64,000 bases of DNA from Anaerolineae bacterium (GCA_011174825.1 DUEZ01000063.1:1-64000), one strand, 5' to 3'; shown: positions 44,594-53,269, counted from the first letter of the stretch. Notes: a model not told the origin generated them from the letters alone. Numbers and translations are program-made.

Positions 44594-45571
44594 ATGAGAA
44601 AAAGACTTTGGACCTCTGAACGAGATAAAAAAACTAGGGAGTCTCAGGTCGTCCAGGTTCGAGTCCCTGGTGTCGCATTCGCTGTATGGCTGATCCTGAT
44701 GACGGTCTCGGCTGTGCTCGCGGTGTGGCTGCAAACAAGCGGTGTGAAAAGCACATGGATCGGTCTGCTGATCGTGGGCATCAATCTCGTTGGCTTGTAT
44801 GTGCTCTTTGCCCTAAAGATCGCCGATCAATGGGAAAAGGCGATCATCTTGCGTTTCGGTCGTTTCATCGGCCTACGCGGTCCCGGTCTTTTCTGGATCG
44901 TGCCCGTGGTCGACCGCATACCGGCGTGGATCGATCACCGCGTGATGGTGACGCCATTCAGTGCCGAGAAAACCCTCACCAAAGACACGGTACCGGTCGA
45001 TGTGGACGCGGTCCTCTTTTGGCTGGTGTGGGACGCTGAGAAAGCGGCCCTCGAGGTCGAGGATTACCAGGTGGCGATCTCCTGGGCGGCTCAGACCGCG
45101 TTGCGGGAGGTGATCGGACAGATGGATCTGGCGGACATCCTGGTGGGGCGCGCACGCATGGATCGCGACCTACAGAAGACCATCGATGAGCGAACCACAC
45201 CCTGGGGGATCACCGTCCAATCGGTAGAAATCCGGGACATTGTCATCCCACAGGAACTGGAGGATGCTATGAGCCGTCAGGCACAGGCCGAGCGCGAACG
45301 TCAAGCTCGGGTCATCTTAGGGGAGTCGGAGAAACAGATCGCACACTCCTTCGCCGACGCGTCCCTGGCTTACATAGACAACCCGACGGCCCTGCACCTG
45401 CGGGCGATGAACATGCTCTTCGAGGGCTTGAAGGAAAGAGGCGCCCTGGTGATCGTGCCCTCCAGCGCGGTGGACACCATGAACCTGGGTGGGTTGATGG
45501 GCACCACCTCCTTGGCGAGCATGGCCGCAAGAGGCTCGGAGGAGGGTGGCCGATCCCAGGAGGGTTCCTGA
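44594..45571 (+). CDS. SPFH/band 7 domain membrane protein (slipin-like)
   Basis: The 325-residue protein has two N-terminal transmembrane helices (about 27-75), then a band 7 domain: KAIILRFGRFIGLRGPGLFWIVPVVDRI, TKDTVPVDVDAVLFWLVWD, LREVIGQMDLADILVGR and QSVEIRDIVIPQELEDAMSRQAQAERERQA. SPFH proteins scaffold lipid microdomains. AGGAAGG precedes the ATG. A small DUF4177-like gene follows with no gap. Confidence 0.93.
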   Translation: MRKRLWTSERDKKTRESQVVQVRVPGVAFAVWLILMTVSAVLAVWLQTSGVKSTWIGLLIVGINLVGLYVLFALKIADQWEKAIILRFGRFIGLRGPGLFWIVPVVDRIPAWIDHRVMVTPFSAEKTLTKDTVPVDVDAVLFWLVWDAEKAALEVEDYQVAISWAAQTALREVIGQMDLADILVGRARMDRDLQKTIDERTTPWGITVQSVEIRDIVIPQELEDAMSRQAQAERERQARVILGESEKQIAHSFADASLAYIDNPTALHLRAMNMLFEGLKERGALVIVPSSAVDTMNLGGLMGTTSLASMAARGSEEGGRSQEGS

Positions 45572-45784
45572 GTGACTCCGGAATGGGAATATCGGGTCGA
45601 GGAGCTCGGCACCACGTGGAAGGGCGTCCAAGTGGGTGAACTTGAGGCGCTGTTAAACGAGGCCTCAGGGGAGGGCTGGGAACCGGTGACGATGACCATG
45701 CGCGGGAACAGCAGCCGGTTGCTGGTCGTTCTCAGGCGCCCATTGCGCCTGCGTGCCCGTGATCGATCGTGGACGTGGCCCTAA
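45572..45784 (+). CDS. Small DUF4177-like protein
   Basis: The 70-residue protein MTPEWEYRVEELGTTWKGV has the DUF4177 pattern, WEYRV...LLNEASGEGWEPVTM...LLVVLRRP. GTG start directly after the SPFH stop, so it is co-translated. Function unknown. Confidence 0.7.
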   Translation: MTPEWEYRVEELGTTWKGVQVGELEALLNEASGEGWEPVTMTMRGNSSRLLVVLRRPLRLRARDRSWTWP

Positions 45785-45786
45785 TT

Positions 45787-45849
45787 CGTGAAACGTGATG
45801 CGTGAAACGTGAAACGTGATGCGTGAAACGTGATGCGTAATGGGTGATC
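45787..45849. repeat. 7-bp tandem repeat (CGTGAAA/CGTGATG)
   Basis: Nine consecutive heptamers: CGTGAAA, CGTGATG, CGTGAAA, CGTGAAA, CGTGATG, CGTGAAA, CGTGATG, CGTAATG, GGTGATC. It begins within three bases of the small gene's stop and lies about 100 bases before parS. CGTGAAAC equals the right half of the parS core. Confidence 0.85.
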
Positions 45850-45946
45850 CGACGCCGGATCGCACGGGTGAGCGGTAGGGATTTATCGTAGCCCAGAGTT
45901 CGATCCGTGTAGGGCGAGGCGCTTGAGCCTGAAAAGTATCCCGGTT

Positions 45947-45974
45947 GAGCGATGTTTCACGTGAAACATCGCTC
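45947..45974. promoter_or_regulatory. parS: parS site: ParB binding palindrome
   Basis: TGTTTCACGTGAAACA at 45953-45968 equals the known bacterial chromosomal parS consensus in all 16 positions. The palindrome extends perfectly to 28 bp (GAGCGA flank on the left, its inverse on the right). ParB loads here and spreads to organise and segregate the chromosome origin region. It is intergenic, between the DUF4177-like gene and the YhfC protease gene. No parA or parB is in the window. Confidence 0.92.
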
Positions 45975-46043
45975 GCCTTCCATGATCGGAATCCGCGCGG
46001 ATCTAGGGGAAATATACGCCACCGGGTGGTAGAATTGAACCCC

Positions 46044-46925
46044 ATGGATGTTTTTGTCCGGCTTCTTAATGTTTTATTGATGGTCGCGATGCCGCTGGCG
46101 TTAGGCGTGATCTTGGTACGGCGCTCTCGAGTCGAGTGGCGAATCTTCCTCCTCGGCGCCGGGGCTTTTATTGGATCGCAGATCTTCCACCTGCCGTTCA
46201 ACGGCTACGTGCTCTCGCCTCTTACGGAGCGACTTGGATTGCCGGGCTTAGACGGCGGAGTGCCCTTGTTGCTGTACGCAATCCTTTTTGGTCTCTCGGC
46301 GGGGGTTTTCGAGGAGGTGGCGCGCTACCTTGTCTATCGGATCTGGATGCGCGAGTCGCGGACGAAGTGGGACGGTCTGATGTTCGGGACCGGGCATGGT
46401 GGGCTCGAATCCATCTTGTTGGGCGGTCTCGCAGGCCTTGCCTTGTTCCAGGCGATCACCTATCGCAACGCAGATCTGAGCGCCGTAGTGCCACCGGAGC
46501 AGCTCGAGCTCGCCCGAGCCCAGCTTGAGGCCTATTGGACCGCGCCGTGGTATGCGGTGTTGCTGAGCGCTGCGGAAAGGTTCTTCACCATCTGTTTCCA
46601 CCTCAGCGCCGCCTTATTGGTTCTGCAAGCCTTCGTTCGCCGAAATCCGGTCTGGCTGGCGGTAGCCATTGGTTGGCATGCGATCCTCGACACGCTGGCG
46701 GTGTTCGCCCTGGTGACATGGGGTGCCTATGTGTCGGAAGGATTCGTTGGGTTGATCGCACTTCTAAGTCTTGGGATCGTCTACGTCTTGTGGAGACGGG
46801 ATGGGGAAGAGCAGGAGGTGCCATCTTTGCCCTCCGTCGATCGGAAAATCAGGGCGCGTGAGCCGGATCTCGAGCTTGAGGAGTTGCCCGACGGGCGTCT
46901 AGAGGATAGCCGTTACGATTCATGA
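46044..46925 (+). CDS. YhfC-family intramembrane glutamic-type protease
   Basis: The 293-residue protein has about seven transmembrane helices, with GVFEEVARYLVYRI (E90, E91), GTGHGGLESILLGG (H118, E122) and a third histidine in IGWHAILDT, the YhfC/CAAX-protease-like pattern. Its C-terminal tail is acidic. The start is ATG 46044; an upstream frame would run through parS and was rejected. A TAGAAT box is 9 bases before the start. It precedes an ABC exporter. Confidence 0.85.
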   Translation: MDVFVRLLNVLLMVAMPLALGVILVRRSRVEWRIFLLGAGAFIGSQIFHLPFNGYVLSPLTERLGLPGLDGGVPLLLYAILFGLSAGVFEEVARYLVYRIWMRESRTKWDGLMFGTGHGGLESILLGGLAGLALFQAITYRNADLSAVVPPEQLELARAQLEAYWTAPWYAVLLSAAERFFTICFHLSAALLVLQAFVRRNPVWLAVAIGWHAILDTLAVFALVTWGAYVSEGFVGLIALLSLGIVYVLWRRDGEEQEVPSLPSVDRKIRAREPDLELEELPDGRLEDSRYDS

Positions 46926-46995
46926 GGCTCCCGAGGCCTTCTTTTGAAGTGTCCGCCCACACGTTTACGGAGTAGGACCATCCAGGATTGAAGGG

Positions 46996-47952
46996 ATGAT
47001 AGAGACGGAAAATCTGACCAAACGTTTTGGCGACATCCTGGCCGTCGATCGATTGACCTTGAAGGTGGAGGCCGGAGAGGTGTTCGGTTTCCTGGGACCC
47101 AATGGGGCCGGGAAAACCACGACCATCCGCATGCTCACCGCTTTGATCTCACCCACATCCGGAGGGGCCACGGTGTTGGATTGGGAGATCGGTCGGGAGG
47201 ACGGTCAGATTCGCCGTCGAGTGGGAATCCTGACCGAATCACCGGGGCTGTATGACGGTCTGAGCGCCGAACGAAACCTCGCATTTTTCGCACGCCTCTA
47301 TGAGATCGAGGACATCGCTGGGCAAGTGGAGCGTTATTTACGCATGCTTGGCTTATGGGATCGGCGTTCGGAGGCGGCGGGTACCTTCTCGAAAGGCATG
47401 CGCCAGAAATTAGCCATCGCCCGGGCGCTGCTCCATGAACCTCAGGTGCTGTTCCTCGACGAACCGACCAGCGCTTTGGACCCGGAAGCGGCGCACATGG
47501 TGCGCGAATTCATCGCTGGCTTGAAGCATGAGGGGAGAACCATCTTTCTCTGCACGCATAACCTGGACGAAGCAGACCGTCTCTGTGATCGCATCGCGGT
47601 CTTCAACACGCGCTTACTTGCGCTTGATACGCCGACCGATTTACGACGCCAGCTTTATCAACGGACGGTGGTTTTCCATTTAAACCGGGTTGACCCCCGG
47701 TTTGTAGAGCGTGTGAGAGGCCTGCCCTTCATCCGCACCGTAAGGGAGACGGAGGGTAAGCTGTTGGTCGCACTCGATGACCCGGAGGGTAACAACCCCA
47801 CGATCGTTCGAACCTTGGTCGAAGCGGGGGCGGATATTCAATTTGTGGGGGAGTTGAGACGATCGTTGGAGGACATCTATCTGAAGTTGATCAAGGAGGA
47901 GGGGACGGGATCAGGGAGTGGGGACCAAGGATCAGGCTTCGCACCAACCTAA
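46996..47952 (+). CDS. ABC transporter ATP-binding protein
   Basis: The 318-residue ATPase has Walker A FLGPNGAGKTTTIRML, signature FSKGMRQKLAIARAL, Walker B VLFLDEPTSALDP and the His switch in CTHNLDEADRLC. About 90 extra residues at the C-terminus form an accessory domain. The permease follows 39 bases later. Regulation by the GntR protein encoded 2.5 kb upstream is plausible. Confidence 0.93.
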   Translation: MIETENLTKRFGDILAVDRLTLKVEAGEVFGFLGPNGAGKTTTIRMLTALISPTSGGATVLDWEIGREDGQIRRRVGILTESPGLYDGLSAERNLAFFARLYEIEDIAGQVERYLRMLGLWDRRSEAAGTFSKGMRQKLAIARALLHEPQVLFLDEPTSALDPEAAHMVREFIAGLKHEGRTIFLCTHNLDEADRLCDRIAVFNTRLLALDTPTDLRRQLYQRTVVFHLNRVDPRFVERVRGLPFIRTVRETEGKLLVALDDPEGNNPTIVRTLVEAGADIQFVGELRRSLEDIYLKLIKEEGTGSGSGDQGSGFAPT

Positions 47953-47991
47953 TTCCTAATCCCTGATCCCTATGTGCAGCAAAGGCTTGCT

Positions 47992-48783
47992 ATGGACAAG
48001 ATTTGGGTCATCATGCGCAAGGAGTGGTCGGAGGTCTTTAAAAACCGATTCGTGTTTTTTACCGTGGCCTTCCTGCCTCTGGTTCTCACCGCCCTGCCTT
48101 TAATCATGCTCTATGCCACCGGTTCCTCGGGGGATCTGAGCGGCTTATCCGCCACGGACATACCGGGCAGGTTCACCGTGCTCTGCGGGGAGATGAGCGA
48201 GGGTGAATGCGCTCAATACTTCTTGGTTAGCCAGTTCATGCTGTTCTTTATGTTGATGCCGCTTATGATACCGGTCACGATCGCCTCCTACAGCATCGTC
48301 GGGGAGAAAACCACAAGAACGCTCGAGCCGGTGCTGGCCACGCCGGTGACCACCCTGGAGTTGTTGGCCGGGAAGGCGTTGGCGGCAGCGATACCTGGCG
48401 TGGGGGTGACCTGGATTGGTTTCATCGTCTTCGCGTTTGGCGCACGGCTTATCGCTACGAGCCCTGTTGTGGTCGCTCGGTTGACCAATCCTCTCTGGCT
48501 GATGGCGATCTTCGTCGTCGGACCGCTGCTGGCGGTCGCTTCGGTTAGCGTGGCGGTGATGGTCTCATCGAGGGCCAACGACCCAAGGGTCGCTGAACAA
48601 CTCTCGATGTTGGTCATCTTGCCGTTGCTCGCTGTCTTCTTTGGTCAGATCGCTGGATTTTTCTTTATCAATGAGAGGCTTATTCTGTGGATGGCGGTGG
48701 TCCTTGCCGTGATCGATGTTGGACTGCTTGCCTTCGCGACGCAACTCTTCCAGCGCGAGACCATCCTCACGCGCTGGAAGTGA
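47992..48783 (+). CDS. ABC-2 family transporter permease
   Basis: The 263-residue protein has six transmembrane helices and an N-terminal IMRKEWSEVFKNRF motif typical of ABC-2 permeases of the NatB/ABC2_membrane_3 kind, with YSIVGEKTTRTLEPVLATPVTTLELLAGKAL. It pairs with the ATPase just upstream. The start is ATG 47992 with AAAGG upstream; GTG 47974 is possible. A secreted zinc-ribbon protein gene follows 13 bases after. Confidence 0.9.
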   Translation: MDKIWVIMRKEWSEVFKNRFVFFTVAFLPLVLTALPLIMLYATGSSGDLSGLSATDIPGRFTVLCGEMSEGECAQYFLVSQFMLFFMLMPLMIPVTIASYSIVGEKTTRTLEPVLATPVTTLELLAGKALAAAIPGVGVTWIGFIVFAFGARLIATSPVVVARLTNPLWLMAIFVVGPLLAVASVSVAVMVSSRANDPRVAEQLSMLVILPLLAVFFGQIAGFFFINERLILWMAVVLAVIDVGLLAFATQLFQRETILTRWK

Positions 48784-48796
48784 CGGTGCTGCCTTA

Positions 48797-49543
48797 GTGA
48801 ATCGCCTGCGGCTCGTTCTTCTGGGGTTCATGCTTGCCCTGAACATCGTTCCGGTTCAGCCACAGGTAAGCAACGCATCGCTCCAACTGACAGTTGAAAA
48901 AGACTTCGGATTCAGCTTGGGAGGGCGAATTCAGGGCAAGTTCACCCTCAAGGTGACCGGACCACAGGACCTTACCCAAGTGGAGTTTTTGATCGATGAC
49001 GTGGTGGTGAGCACGGATAGAGAGGCCCCGTTTCGCTACTCCTTCAACACGGGTGAGTATGAATTTGGCGTGCACCGTATCTCGGGGGTGGGCTACACCT
49101 CGTTAGGAGATGTGTTGCGAAGCCCGGTCCGTACGTATGAATTTGTGGGTGTGGAAGAAGGGCTTCGTGGAGCGGCGGGGATTGTGGTCCCAATCCTGGT
49201 CGGAACTGTCGCGCTTATCGTGATAGCCACACTCAGTACATCGCTCGTGGGTCGAAAAAGGGGTAGGCCACGCATCGGGGAATATGGCCCGGCCGGGGGT
49301 GCGCTTTGTCAGCGCTGCGGGTTACCCTTCAATAGACATGTCTTATCCCCCAACCTGTTGATCGGGAAACTGGAGCGCTGTCCGCATTGCGGAAAGTGGG
49401 CGATCGTGCGTCGAGCGACTCGAGAAGCTCTTGAAGAGGCGGAGGCGCGATGGGTCGACGACGAAGCGCGCGGCGGGCTGGATCTCGAGAGCGAAGAGGA
49501 TAAGCTGCGTCGGATGATCGATGACTCGCGATTCGAATCGTGA
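48797..49543 (+). CDS. Membrane-anchored protein with Ig-like external domain and cytoplasmic zinc ribbon
   Basis: The 248-residue protein has an N-terminal signal-type hydrophobic stretch (LRLVLLGFMLALNIV), a beta-rich Ig-like domain (about 35-130), a transmembrane helix (about 140-160, IVVPILVGTVALIVIATL) and a cytoplasmic zinc ribbon with CQRCG and CPHCGKW, ending in an acidic helix. Function unknown. GTG start 13 bases after the permease stop, so it is likely part of the exporter operon. Confidence 0.78.
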   Translation: MNRLRLVLLGFMLALNIVPVQPQVSNASLQLTVEKDFGFSLGGRIQGKFTLKVTGPQDLTQVEFLIDDVVVSTDREAPFRYSFNTGEYEFGVHRISGVGYTSLGDVLRSPVRTYEFVGVEEGLRGAAGIVVPILVGTVALIVIATLSTSLVGRKRGRPRIGEYGPAGGALCQRCGLPFNRHVLSPNLLIGKLERCPHCGKWAIVRRATREALEEAEARWVDDEARGGLDLESEEDKLRRMIDDSRFES

Positions 49544-49753
49544 TCGCGGCAACGAGACCCTGTGGTGGTGGATAGCTTCACGACCGAAGAAATCACTGGA
49601 TAAGGCGAGTCCGTCTCATCGTCATCTATCTAAAGTACAAAGGTGAGTGTCCCGTTTTGAAAGCTTCACATGATGGCCACGTTCCATGTACAATCAAGGG
49701 TAGAGATCGTTCGCCGGCGGCCACAAGCCCCGGCGTTTAGCTAGTGAGTGGAC

Positions 49754-50653
49754 ATGGACGAAACCCGACCCCCGGTCTGTGATTACGAAGGCTCCGACTA
49801 TCAAGAGCGTTTTTGGGAGCTGGGTGGTCGGGCGTACGAGGACCGTGTCGAGGCGGTGGCCTTGCGTCGGCTCCTACCGGGCAGTGGAGCTAGCTTGCTT
49901 GAGGTGGGAGCGGGTGCGGGTCGTCATACACATCGCTACGGTGGGTTTCGGCAGATCGTTTTACTCGATTACTCACGCACCCAACTAGAACAAGCCAAAG
50001 CTCGATTGGGGGAGAGCGAACGCTACCTCTACGTCACCGGAGATGCCTATCGGTTACCTTTCGCACCGGGGGTGTTCGATGCCGCGACCATGATCCGTAC
50101 ATTGCACCACATGACCGATCCGCTGGCAGTGTTGCGTCAGGTGCGATACACCATGGGGACCGGAGGAGTCTTCGTGCTTGAGTATGCCAACAAGCGCAAC
50201 ATGAAGGCCATCGCGCGTTGGGTCCTGCGTCGCCAGGATTGGAATCCCTTCGGCTATGAACCGGTGGAGTTCGTCGAGCTGAACTATAACTTCCATCCTG
50301 TCGCCGTGCGTGATTGGATGTCGGAGGCGGGTTTCGATATCTTTCGACAACTTACCGTGTCACATTTCAGGCTGAACCTGTTAAAAAAAGCGATCCCGTT
50401 GGGGGTGCTGGTGGCGATGGACTCCATCGTCCAGTGGACCGGGAATTGGTTCCAGATGACACCGAGCGTGTTTCTAGGTGCCGAGGCGGTAGGTGAGGCG
50501 GAGCCCGCAGCGGAGGGGGCATTTTGGCGCTGCCCGGTTTGCGGTTCGTTTGAGGTCGAGAAGACCGACGTTGGTATGCGATGTGCGGGGTGTGATCGCG
50601 TGTGGCCTGTGCGCGAGGGGATATACGACTTCAAGGAACCCTTAGGGGATTAG
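49754..50653 (+). CDS. Class I SAM methyltransferase with C-terminal zinc ribbon
   Basis: The 299-residue protein has SAM motif SLLEVGAGAGRHTHRY, DAYRLPFAPGVFDAATMIRTLHHM and VFVLEYANKRNMKAI; then a Trm112-like zinc ribbon (WRCPVCGS...MRCAGCDRVWPVREGIYDF). It methylates an unidentified substrate. GTG 49748 is an alternative start. It is not obviously tied to the genes around it. Confidence 0.87.
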   Translation: MDETRPPVCDYEGSDYQERFWELGGRAYEDRVEAVALRRLLPGSGASLLEVGAGAGRHTHRYGGFRQIVLLDYSRTQLEQAKARLGESERYLYVTGDAYRLPFAPGVFDAATMIRTLHHMTDPLAVLRQVRYTMGTGGVFVLEYANKRNMKAIARWVLRRQDWNPFGYEPVEFVELNYNFHPVAVRDWMSEAGFDIFRQLTVSHFRLNLLKKAIPLGVLVAMDSIVQWTGNWFQMTPSVFLGAEAVGEAEPAAEGAFWRCPVCGSFEVEKTDVGMRCAGCDRVWPVREGIYDFKEPLGD

Positions 50654-50657
50654 GAGT

Positions 50658-50772
50658 TTAAGCACCAGGGCACTTAGGCACTTGGGCAGCTCGGCACCAT
50701 GGATGCAAATTCACGCAACATTTGAAAACCTTAGTGCCATGGTGCCCAAGCGCCCAGGTGCCTGTTCTTAAG
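50658..50772. repeat. GCACCAGGGCAC fold-back repeat
   Basis: TTAAGCACCAGGGCACTTAGGCACTTGG...GGCACCATGG is followed, after about 30 bases, by the inverse CCATGGTGCCCAAGCGCCCAGGTGCC...CTTAA. A related unit is at 37248-37312; both lie directly after a gene's stop. Confidence 0.6.
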
Positions 50773-51319
50773 GCCTCCAATACTCCCCCCGGTGGCGCTC
50801 CAACAAGCCCGCCCCCACAAGCTCGCGGCGAAGCGTGGCCGTGTCCTCATGGAACCTGGCTAAGATCTGGTTGACCTCTTTCTCAAGATAGCGTACCTCC
50901 GGTTCAAAGGACTTGGCGATATGGCGCAGGATGATTGTGAGTTTCTTGCGCTGAGCGGGGATGATCTTCAGACTGCCATCCGGGTTGGAGAAATCGGATA
51001 AAACCTTACGGTCATAAGCCTTCAGGTCAACATCAGCTGCGACAGCAGGTAGCGTCTCGCGGGAGAGCAGTTGGCGCGCCATGGTCTCGAGCTTGGATGT
51101 CTCCAATCGATAAAGGTTATAGTATCCTTCTGCTCGCGCGCTGACCAATCCGGCCTTGGCGAGGCGGGAAAGATGGTGGGAGATCGTCGAGGGGCGGAGA
51201 CCCAACATCGCCGCCAATTGTTCCACGGTGAAGTCTTCCTTTGCGAGCAAACCGACGATCTTCAACCGATTGGCATCAGCCAGGGCTTTGAAGAAACCGA
51301 GCAATGGTTGATCGTCCAT
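50768..51319 (-). CDS. ArsR-family regulator with DUF2087-like C-terminal domain
   Basis: The 183-residue protein has a winged helix (LFKALADANRLKIVGLLA-like start, VEQLAAMLGLRPSTISHHLSRLAKAGLVSARAEGYYNLYRL) and a DUF2087-like tail (VLSDFSNPDGSLKIIPAQRKKLTIILRHI...EYWRP), a pair often fused in one protein. No metal-binding cysteines are visible. It is divergent from the membrane protein series beginning at 51583 and has a strong promoter with palindromes, so it may repress itself and possibly that series. Confidence 0.92.
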   Translation of the reverse strand: MDDQPLLGFFKALADANRLKIVGLLAKEDFTVEQLAAMLGLRPSTISHHLSRLAKAGLVSARAEGYYNLYRLETSKLETMARQLLSRETLPAVAADVDLKAYDRKVLSDFSNPDGSLKIIPAQRKKLTIILRHIAKSFEPEVRYLEKEVNQILARFHEDTATLRRELVGAGLLERHRGEYWRP

Positions 51320-51330
51320 TTTGGCACCCG

Positions 51331-51350
51331 TCTAATTAATTAGATATCTA
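51331..51350. promoter_or_regulatory. Two adjacent palindromes, candidate ArsR operator
   Basis: TCTAATTAATTAGA (51331-51344) and TAGATATCTA (51341-51350) are both perfect palindromes lying just downstream of the ArsR promoter's expected start point. Binding here would repress the arsR-type gene. Confidence 0.6.
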
Positions 51351-51357
51351 TCGAAAT

Positions 51358-51386
51358 AATTATACCAGGATTGTGTGATCTGTCAA
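51358..51386 (-). promoter_or_regulatory. Consensus promoter of the ArsR-type gene
   Basis: TTGACA, 17 bases, TATAAT on the minus strand (-35 at 51386-51381, -10 at 51363-51358). It matches the sigma-70 consensus in all twelve positions. Confidence 0.8.
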
Positions 51387-51582
51387 GTCGGTCTCAGGTT
51401 ATAATTTGTGCAGTTTGCTTATTCGCTTCGATCGGTTCACCCGATCTGATCCTTGGGGGCAAGATTCCTGACCTCCCCGATCAAGGAGTGAGTTGACAAG
51501 TGGTGTTCGGCTATTGGACGAGACAGAAGCCGGAGTCGCGACGTTCCTGTGTTTACAACGTAGATACATTATGGAGGGTGTC

Positions 51583-52095
51583 ATGGATCTTAAACGAAGG
51601 ACTAATCTAGCCGCCGGTTTGGTGCTCATACTGATCGGGGGTGTGTTTCTCGTGGCTCAGCTGGTCCCCGATGCCTTTGACTGGTTGGACCCGGCGAACA
51701 ATTGGCCAATATTTGTAATCGGCCTCGGGGTGCTTCTCTTGCTGATCGGCTTGCTAACAGGCGTTCCCGCTATGGCCGTCCCGGCCTGCATCGTGGGCGG
51801 TATAGGTGGCCTGTTGTATTGGCAAAATGCCACCGGCAATTGGGAAAGCTGGGCATATGTGTGGACATTAATCCCAGGCTTCGTCGGCATCGGTGTTATC
51901 CTTTCAGGCTTGTTCAGCGGGCAGCCACGTCAAGCCCTTCGTGAAGGCGGAGGATCTATCTTCATCAGCTTGGTGTTGTTCACGATCTTTGGTTTTTTCT
52001 TTGGTCGGGACGCCTTTCAAGGGGTTCTGTGGCCGATTCTACTCATTGCCTTAGGCGTGGTGGTCCTCATTCGAACGGTCTTCCGCTTGGGCTGA
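51583..52095 (+). CDS. Six-helix membrane protein (DUF5668/LiaI-like module)
   Basis: The 170-residue protein is nearly all hydrophobic, with six transmembrane helices: LAAGLVLILIGGVFLVAQLV, IFVIGLGVLLLLIGLLTG, a central pair including TLIPGFVGIGVIL, and FGRDAFQGVLWPILLIALGVVVLIRTVF. The helix pairs with Trp-Pro turns resemble LiaI/DUF5668 modules. GGAGG sits five bases before the ATG. It is the first gene of the membrane-protein series, divergent from the ArsR-type gene. Confidence 0.78.
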   Translation: MDLKRRTNLAAGLVLILIGGVFLVAQLVPDAFDWLDPANNWPIFVIGLGVLLLLIGLLTGVPAMAVPACIVGGIGGLLYWQNATGNWESWAYVWTLIPGFVGIGVILSGLFSGQPRQALREGGGSIFISLVLFTIFGFFFGRDAFQGVLWPILLIALGVVVLIRTVFRLG

Positions 52096-52366
52096 CGGCA
52101 CGTCGTAATAAAGAAACTATAGAGAGACCTTAAGGGTAAAGTTAAATCTTCCCCCATACGATATGGGTGCGATCAGCTTGTTTTCGGGATCTATACGACC
52201 AGATTACGATTCGGTCCTCACGAGATCAACGAGGGGAGATTCGTTTGATCTTATTGCTAATGACCAGGGTGGATAAGCCTTTTCGATGGTCGTTTGATAT
52301 CCGTATCCCACCGACATTAATAGCATGAATCCTTTGGTTACAAGAAAGATGTGAAAGGAAGAGGAG

Positions 52367-53176
52367 ATGAGAAGAGGTTCGTTGTTCTGGGGCGTTATCT
52401 TCATCGTTGTTGGAGGTATATGGCTGCTCGATCAGTTGGGGTGGTTGGCGGGGATCAATGTATGGAACCTGATCTGGCCCTCTTTCCTGATCATCCTCGG
52501 TTTGTGGGTCCTCCTAGGAGCGAGGCGTGGCGGAAAGCCGATCGAGGTCGAGCAGGTGACGTTGCCTTTAGAGGGTGCGGAACGAGCGAAGGTCCGTCTC
52601 AAGTTTGGGGCCGGGCGTCTACGGGTCGGTGCTGGAGTTGGTCCGACTGAACTGATCGATGGCTCCTTTGGAGGCGGTTTGGATCACCACGTCAAGCAGG
52701 AGGGGGATAGGTTGGTCCTTGACCTGCGCCTCCCATCGCAGGGATTTCCGGACATGATCCTACCGTGGAATTGGGGTCGGTGGGCTGGGTTCGAGTGGAC
52801 ATTCGGCCTGAACGGTGAGATCCCACTTGAGCTGGACGTTGATACCGGAGCCAGCGAAGCGAAGTTGGATCTCGAAGATTTGAAAGTGATCGACCTACGC
52901 TTGGATACAGGCGCCAGTTCGACTGAGATCACCCTTCCAGCCAAGGCGGGTTTCACCAAGGTTGAGATCGATGCTGGGGCAGCATCGGTGAGGATCAAGG
53001 TTCCGACAGGGGTAGCGGCGAGGATCATGACCAAGGGCGGCTTGGTGGGCGTCGATGTTGATAAAAACCGCTTCCCACGCGAGGGGGGTGTTTATCAGTC
53101 CTCCGATTACAGTACCGCCGAAAACAAAGCAGAACTCGACATCGAAATTGGAGCCGGATCGATCTCCGTACGTTAA
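52367..53176 (+). CDS. LiaF/toastrack-domain membrane protein 1
   Basis: The 269-residue protein has two N-terminal helices (GSLFWGVIFIVVGGIWLLDQ, WNLIWPSFLIILGLWVLLG) of DUF5668 type, then a toastrack beta-repeat domain with VDTGASEAKLDLEDLKV, LDTGASSTEITLP, IDAGAASVRIKVP and IEIGAGSISVR, repeating every 20-25 residues. Toastrack domains are known from LiaF-like envelope-stress proteins and are thought to sense membrane or wall damage. AAGGAAGAGGAG precedes the ATG. Related proteins lie at 54491, 57682, 58915 and 61599. Confidence 0.85.
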   Translation: MRRGSLFWGVIFIVVGGIWLLDQLGWLAGINVWNLIWPSFLIILGLWVLLGARRGGKPIEVEQVTLPLEGAERAKVRLKFGAGRLRVGAGVGPTELIDGSFGGGLDHHVKQEGDRLVLDLRLPSQGFPDMILPWNWGRWAGFEWTFGLNGEIPLELDVDTGASEAKLDLEDLKVIDLRLDTGASSTEITLPAKAGFTKVEIDAGAASVRIKVPTGVAARIMTKGGLVGVDVDKNRFPREGGVYQSSDYSTAENKAELDIEIGAGSISVR

Positions 53177-53269
53177 GCTGCCATAGAGCAAGTTGCGTTC
53201 TTCAGGTAGAATAAAACCGAGTCGATCTTCGCTCGTTCCTGTCTGTAATGTCAAATAAAGGAGGCCATC

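Noticed and set aside
44651-44676. tRNA T-arm-like sequence (CCAGGTTCGAGTCCCTGG)
   Set aside because: The stem does not pair with a 7-base loop, no acceptor or anticodon arm fits upstream, and it lies inside the SPFH coding frame.
45787-45849. Possible CRISPR-type repeat array
   Set aside because: Units are only seven bases long with no spacers; it is a simple tandem repeat.
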